Source of the DNA: Methylobacterium brachiatum
GTDB taxonomy: Bacteria; Pseudomonadota; Alphaproteobacteria; Rhizobiales; Beijerinckiaceae
Direction of reading: 5' to 3'
Assembly: GCF_020523825.1 (NCBI RefSeq)
Contig: NZ_JAJALK010000004.1
Coordinates: forward strand, 310,001-374,000
DNA length: 64,000 nucleotides
Below are positions 60,538 through 64,000 of this stretch, piece by piece. The position numbers and the translations under genes are program-made. The stretch's first letter is position 1. Every line of letters begins with the position of its first letter. The notes under the pieces were generated by a model. It worked only from the letters and a program-made list of their open reading frames with translations. It did no database searches and was not told where the DNA came from.

Positions 60538-61983
60538 ATGCCCACCGTCCACTCCGTCCTACCCTCGCTGGCCCCGCTCCTGCCCGAGCTGATCCTCGGC
60601 GTCGGGGTGCTGCTCCTGATCCTCTACGGCGCCTGGCGCGGCGACCGCTCCGCCGAGAGCGTCAGCATCGGCGCCCTCGTCCTGCTGCTGTTCGCCCTGT
60701 TCGTGGTGCTGTCGCAGCCGACCGCCGGCCGGGTGACCACCCTTTCGGGGGCCTTCGTCTCGGACGCCTTCTCCAAGGTGATAAAGTCGCTGGTGCTGCT
60801 CGGCTCCGCGGCGACGATCCTGCTGGCGCACGACTTCTTCAAGCGCGAGCATATCGACCGGTTCGAGTTCCCGGTGCTGATCGTGCTCTGCACCATCGGC
60901 ATGATGGTGATGGTCTCGGCCAACGACCTGATCGCGCTCTATCTCGGCCTCGAGCTGCAATCGCTGGCCGCCTACGTGATCGCGGCGTTCCACCGGGACG
61001 ACGCCCGCTCCACCGAGGCCGGCCTGAAGTACTTCGTGCTCGGCGCGCTCTCCTCCGGGATGCTGCTCTACGGCGCCTCCCTGGTCTACGGCTTCACCGG
61101 CACGGTCTCGTTCCCCGGGATCGTCTCGGCGCTCAACGAGACGGCCGGGCTCGGCATCGTGCTGGGCATCGTGTTCCTGGCCGCGGGCGTCTGCTTCAAG
61201 ATGGCGGCGGTGCCGTTCCATATGTGGACGCCCGACGTCTACGAGGGCTCGCCGACCCCGGTGACTGCCTTCTTCGCCACCGCGCCCAAGATGGCCGCCG
61301 TCGCCATGACGGTGCGGGTCTTCATCGGCGCCATGCCGGACGTGACGGCGATCTGGCAGCAGATCTTCATCTTCGTCGCCGTGGTCTCGATGGCGCTCGG
61401 CTCGTTCGCGGCCATCGGCCAGCGCTCGATCAAGCGCCTGATGGCCTACTCGTCGATCGCCAATATCGGCTACGCGCTGATCGGGCTCGCCTGCGGCTCC
61501 GAGGAGGGGATCAGCGGGCTCGTCACCTACATGATCATCTACCTGGCGATGACGCTCGGCACCTTCGCGATCATCCTGTCGCTGCGGCGCCGGGAGGTGA
61601 TGTTCGAGTCGATCGACGACCTGTCGGGCCTGTCGCGCACCCATCCCTGGCTGGCCTTCTGCCTCGCCGCGATGATGTTCTCGCTGGCCGGCATCCCGCC
61701 GCTCGCCGGGTTCTTCGCCAAGTTCTACGTCTTCGCCGCCGCCATCAAGGCCGGACTCGTGACGCTGGCGGTGATCGGCGTGGTGACCAGCGTGGTCGGC
61801 GCCTACTACTACCTGCGGCTGGTCAAGATCATGTATTTCGACGAGCCCAAGGAGCCCTACGAGGCGATGGCCCCGGGCCTGCGCGTCGTGCTGGCTCTCT
61901 CGAGCGTCGTGGTGGTGCTGTTCTTCCTGCTCCCCGGACCGCTGGTCGGCGTCGCCGGCCGGGCGGCCCGGTCCCTGTTCTAG
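60538..61983 (+). CDS. nuoN: NADH-quinone oxidoreductase subunit N
   Basis: This 481-aa antiporter-like subunit has the family segments LYLGLELQSLAAYVIAAF, GVCFKMAAVPFHMWTPDVYEGSPTPVTAF and LMAYSSIANIGYALIGLA. It is the last nuo gene; birA follows 49 bp downstream on the same strand. Confidence 0.98.
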   Translation: MPTVHSVLPSLAPLLPELILGVGVLLLILYGAWRGDRSAESVSIGALVLLLFALFVVLSQPTAGRVTTLSGAFVSDAFSKVIKSLVLLGSAATILLAHDFFKREHIDRFEFPVLIVLCTIGMMVMVSANDLIALYLGLELQSLAAYVIAAFHRDDARSTEAGLKYFVLGALSSGMLLYGASLVYGFTGTVSFPGIVSALNETAGLGIVLGIVFLAAGVCFKMAAVPFHMWTPDVYEGSPTPVTAFFATAPKMAAVAMTVRVFIGAMPDVTAIWQQIFIFVAVVSMALGSFAAIGQRSIKRLMAYSSIANIGYALIGLACGSEEGISGLVTYMIIYLAMTLGTFAIILSLRRREVMFESIDDLSGLSRTHPWLAFCLAAMMFSLAGIPPLAGFFAKFYVFAAAIKAGLVTLAVIGVVTSVVGAYYYLRLVKIMYFDEPKEPYEAMAPGLRVVLALSSVVVVLFFLLPGPLVGVAGRAARSLF

Positions 61984-62032
61984 ATCCAGCCTCGCTTCCG
62001 ATGAGCCTGCGGCGCGATCAGAAAAGAACGCC

Positions 62033-62836
62033 TTGAGCTACCGTCTCGGGTCCGAGGCGCGCGCCCAGGGCCACCGCCTGCACGTCCACGACAGTCTCGG
62101 CTCGACCAATACGGAGGCCATGGCGCAGGCTCGGGCCGGGGAGACCGGTCCGCTCTGGGTGGTCACGCATCGGCAGGAGGCCGGACGCGGTCGGCGCGGC
62201 AACGTCTGGGCGTCGCTGCCGGGCAACCTGGCCGTCAGCGTCCTCTGGCCGGTGGCCGGGGTGGCGGCGGGTCACCTCGCCGAGCTCGGCTTCGTCGCGG
62301 GCCTCGCCCTGATCGAGGCGCTGGGTGCGGCCTGCGGCACCCTGCCGGATACCCGAACCGGCCGCGGCGCCCGATCTCTCGGGTTGAAATGGCCGAACGA
62401 CGTGCTGCTCGACGGCCGGAAGCTCGCCGGGCTCCTGCTCGAGGCGGAGACGCTGCCGGGCGGCCGCAGGGCGGCGGTGATCGGCTTCGGCGTCAACGTC
62501 GCGGCGGCGCCGGAGGGGCTCGAGGCCACGAGCTTGGCCGCGACGGGTTACGCCGGCGGCGCCGAAGCGCTACTGGAACATCTCTCGGACCGGATGGCCG
62601 TGCGCGCGCGCGCCTGGGACCGGGGACGGAATTTCGCTGACCTGCGCGAGGATTGGCTCGCGCGGGCCGCGGGTCTTGGGTCGGAGATCGCGGTGCGCAG
62701 CGGCGAGCACATCCTGCGGGGGGTGTTCGAGACCATCGACGAGGGGGGGCGGCTCGTGATCCTCGCCCCCGACGGAAAACGGCATACCGTGACGGCGGGC
62801 GAGGTGCATTTTGGAACGGCCGCGACGGCGGCATGA
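62033..62836 (+). CDS. birA: Biotin--[acetyl-CoA-carboxylase] ligase
   Basis: This 267-aa enzyme attaches biotin to carboxylase carrier proteins through biotinyl-AMP. The catalytic loop GRGRRGNVWASLPGNL and the KWPNDVLLDGRKLAGLLLE motif are intact, as is the C-terminal SH3-like domain. It lacks an N-terminal HTH, so it is a mono-functional (class I) ligase and not a biotin repressor. The start used is a TTG at 62033. The nuo-birA-rnj order is common in Hyphomicrobiales, with the three units probably co-transcribed. Confidence 0.95.
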   Translation: MSYRLGSEARAQGHRLHVHDSLGSTNTEAMAQARAGETGPLWVVTHRQEAGRGRRGNVWASLPGNLAVSVLWPVAGVAAGHLAELGFVAGLALIEALGAACGTLPDTRTGRGARSLGLKWPNDVLLDGRKLAGLLLEAETLPGGRRAAVIGFGVNVAAAPEGLEATSLAATGYAGGAEALLEHLSDRMAVRARAWDRGRNFADLREDWLARAAGLGSEIAVRSGEHILRGVFETIDEGGRLVILAPDGKRHTVTAGEVHFGTAATAA

Positions 62837-62852
62837 CGTTGGACGACGACAG

Positions 62853-64000
62853 ATGGTGATGGGACAGGAGGAGCTGGTCTTCCTGCCGCTCGGCGGCGTG
62901 GGCGAGATCGGGATGAATGCGGCCCTCTACGGGTTCGGCCCGGAGAAGGGCCGGAAGTGGATCATGGTCGATTGCGGCATGGGCTTCGCCGGCGAGGAGC
63001 AGATGCCGGGGATCGACCTGATGTTCCCCGATCTCTCCTTCATCGAGGAGAAGCGGAAGGACCTGCTGGGGATCTTCATCACCCACGCGCATGAGGACCA
63101 TATCGGGGCGATCTCGGAGCTGTGGCCGCGCCTCAAGGTGCCGGTCTACGCGACGCGCTTCGCCAAGAACCTGCTGGAGACGCGCCGCCTTTCCGAGCCC
63201 GGCGCCCCGAAGGTCGAGCTGCGCGAGGTGAAGCCCGGCCGGCGCGTCACCGTCGGCCCGTTCGAGATCGACTACATCCCGGTCTCGCACTCGATCCCCG
63301 AGTCGAACGCCATCGCGATCCGCACCGCCGCGGGCCTGGTGGTCCATACCGGCGACTGGAAGATCGACCCGACCCCGGTGGCCGGCGACATCACCTCGCC
63401 GGAGGCGTTCACGGCGCTCGGTGACGAGGGCATCCTGGCGCTGGTCTGCGACTCGACCAACGTGGTCCGCGAGGGCTTCTCGCCGAGCGAGAAGGAGGTT
63501 GCCGCAACCCTCAAGACCCTGATCGCGGATTCGCCCCACCGGGTCGCGGTCACCACCTTCGCGTCGAACGTCGCCCGCATCCGCGCGGTGGCCGAGGCGG
63601 CCGCCGCGTGTGGGCGCGAGGTCGTCGCGGTCGGCCGGGCCATGGACCGGGTGATCGACGTGGCGCGCGAGTGCGGCTACCTCGACGGCCTGCCCGAGTT
63701 CCGCCGGTCGGATTCCTGGAAGAACCTGCCCCGCGAACGGGTCGTGGCCCTGCTCACCGGCTCGCAGGGCGAGCCGCGGGCGGCGCTCGCCCGGGTCTCC
63801 CGCCGGGACCATCCGGATATCAGCCTGGCCGCCGGCGACCGGGTGATCTTCTCCTCCCGGGCAATCCCCGGCAACGAGCGCGATGTCGGGTCGATCATCA
63901 ACGATCTGGTCGAGCAGGGCGTCGAGGTCATCACCGACCGGACCGAGCTGGTCCACGTCTCCGGCCATCCCCGGCGGGACGAGATGGTCGAGATGTACAA
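62853..64000 (+). CDS. Ribonuclease J (partial, runs off the window)
   Basis: This 382-residue fragment shows a metallo-beta-lactamase fold with the zinc-binding motif HAHEDH (His78, His80, Asp82, His83), the early glycine-rich PLGGVGEIGMN, and the CASP-type sequence VCDSTNVVREGFS. Later regions include LLTGSQGEPRAALARVSR and IIFSSRAIPGNE-like IFSSRAIPGNE. RNase J matures and decays RNA with 5'-exonuclease and endonuclease activity. The gene begins 16 bp after birA at ATG 62853 and continues beyond base 64000, so the C-terminal domain is not seen. Confidence 0.96.
   Translation, partial: MVMGQEELVFLPLGGVGEIGMNAALYGFGPEKGRKWIMVDCGMGFAGEEQMPGIDLMFPDLSFIEEKRKDLLGIFITHAHEDHIGAISELWPRLKVPVYATRFAKNLLETRRLSEPGAPKVELREVKPGRRVTVGPFEIDYIPVSHSIPESNAIAIRTAAGLVVHTGDWKIDPTPVAGDITSPEAFTALGDEGILALVCDSTNVVREGFSPSEKEVAATLKTLIADSPHRVAVTTFASNVARIRAVAEAAAACGREVVAVGRAMDRVIDVARECGYLDGLPEFRRSDSWKNLPRERVVALLTGSQGEPRAALARVSRRDHPDISLAAGDRVIFSSRAIPGNERDVGSIINDLVEQGVEVITDRTELVHVSGHPRRDEMVEMY

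Noticed and set aside
62000..62035. An 11-codon leader peptide before birA
   Set aside because: The frame is very short, with no attenuator structure; probably chance.
1..64000. CRISPR arrays, rRNA genes, toxin-antitoxin or anti-phage defence systems
   Set aside because: I looked for regular short spaced repeats, rRNA-type conserved sequence and typical defence gene pairs and saw none in this window.

Overview
The window is GC-rich alphaproteobacterial DNA. I infer a member of the Hyphomicrobiales close to Methylobacterium/Methylorubrum. The reasons are the complete nuoA-N operon running into birA and an RNase J gene, a hemD-mic60-hemY block, an ECF41 sigma cluster, a DUF3095 protein, a PiT/DUF47 pair, a DUF1127 protein and a MocR regulator. 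The genus assignment is an inference from gene content, because no database could be searched.

Left end (1-11 kb) is accessory DNA. A helix-turn-helix protein and a tyrosine integrase abut a 3' fragment of a tRNA-Gln gene (an att site). A 130-bp ungapped direct repeat starting in that tRNA fragment recurs 9.3 kb further on. Between the copies lie a decayed transposase, a DUF3095 protein, a secreted Gly/His/Phe-rich protein, a GMC oxidoreductase, a methyltransferase, and an ECF41 sigma factor with its typical partners (cupin, NAD(P)-binding protein, AhpD-like protein). Two promoters of that cluster carry sequences matching the known ECF41 motif. Two perfect CRP-type palindromes lie near the DUF3095 gene.

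Respiration and envelope block (11-26 kb): cydX-cydB-cydA on the minus strand diverge from cydD-cydC, with an FNR/FixK-type box in the shared promoter region. A GH16 glycanase with a long Ser/Thr/Ala/Pro-rich tail follows, then two divergent Crp/Fnr regulators, a PiT phosphate transporter with its DUF47 partner, and several small membrane or secreted proteins.

Middle (26-46 kb): tRNA-Thr(GGT), a Nudix hydrolase, and a galM-like - hemD - mic60 - hemY operon (the bacterial mitofilin homologue inside the haem locus). These are followed by an MHYT-PAS-GGDEF-EAL protein, an ABC exporter, a palindromic repeat, a MEPMKP-repeat protein, a PepSY-like envelope protein divergent from a two-component system, an RNase HI with an extra C-terminal domain, a MocR regulator, a DUF1127 protein, an EamA transporter and tRNA-Asp(GTC).

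Right end (46-64 kb): all 14 complex I genes in order A-N. Two small extra genes sit inside the operon (43 aa between nuoE and nuoF; a 76-aa coiled coil between nuoF and nuoG). NuoE has a long C-terminal extension and NuoL a histidine-rich loop. birA and a partial RNase J gene close the window. The two oxidase and dehydrogenase systems (bd oxidase and complex I), the FNR box and the Crp/Fnr pair suggest oxygen-responsive respiratory control. The ECF41 cluster and the bd oxidase point to redox stress adaptation.
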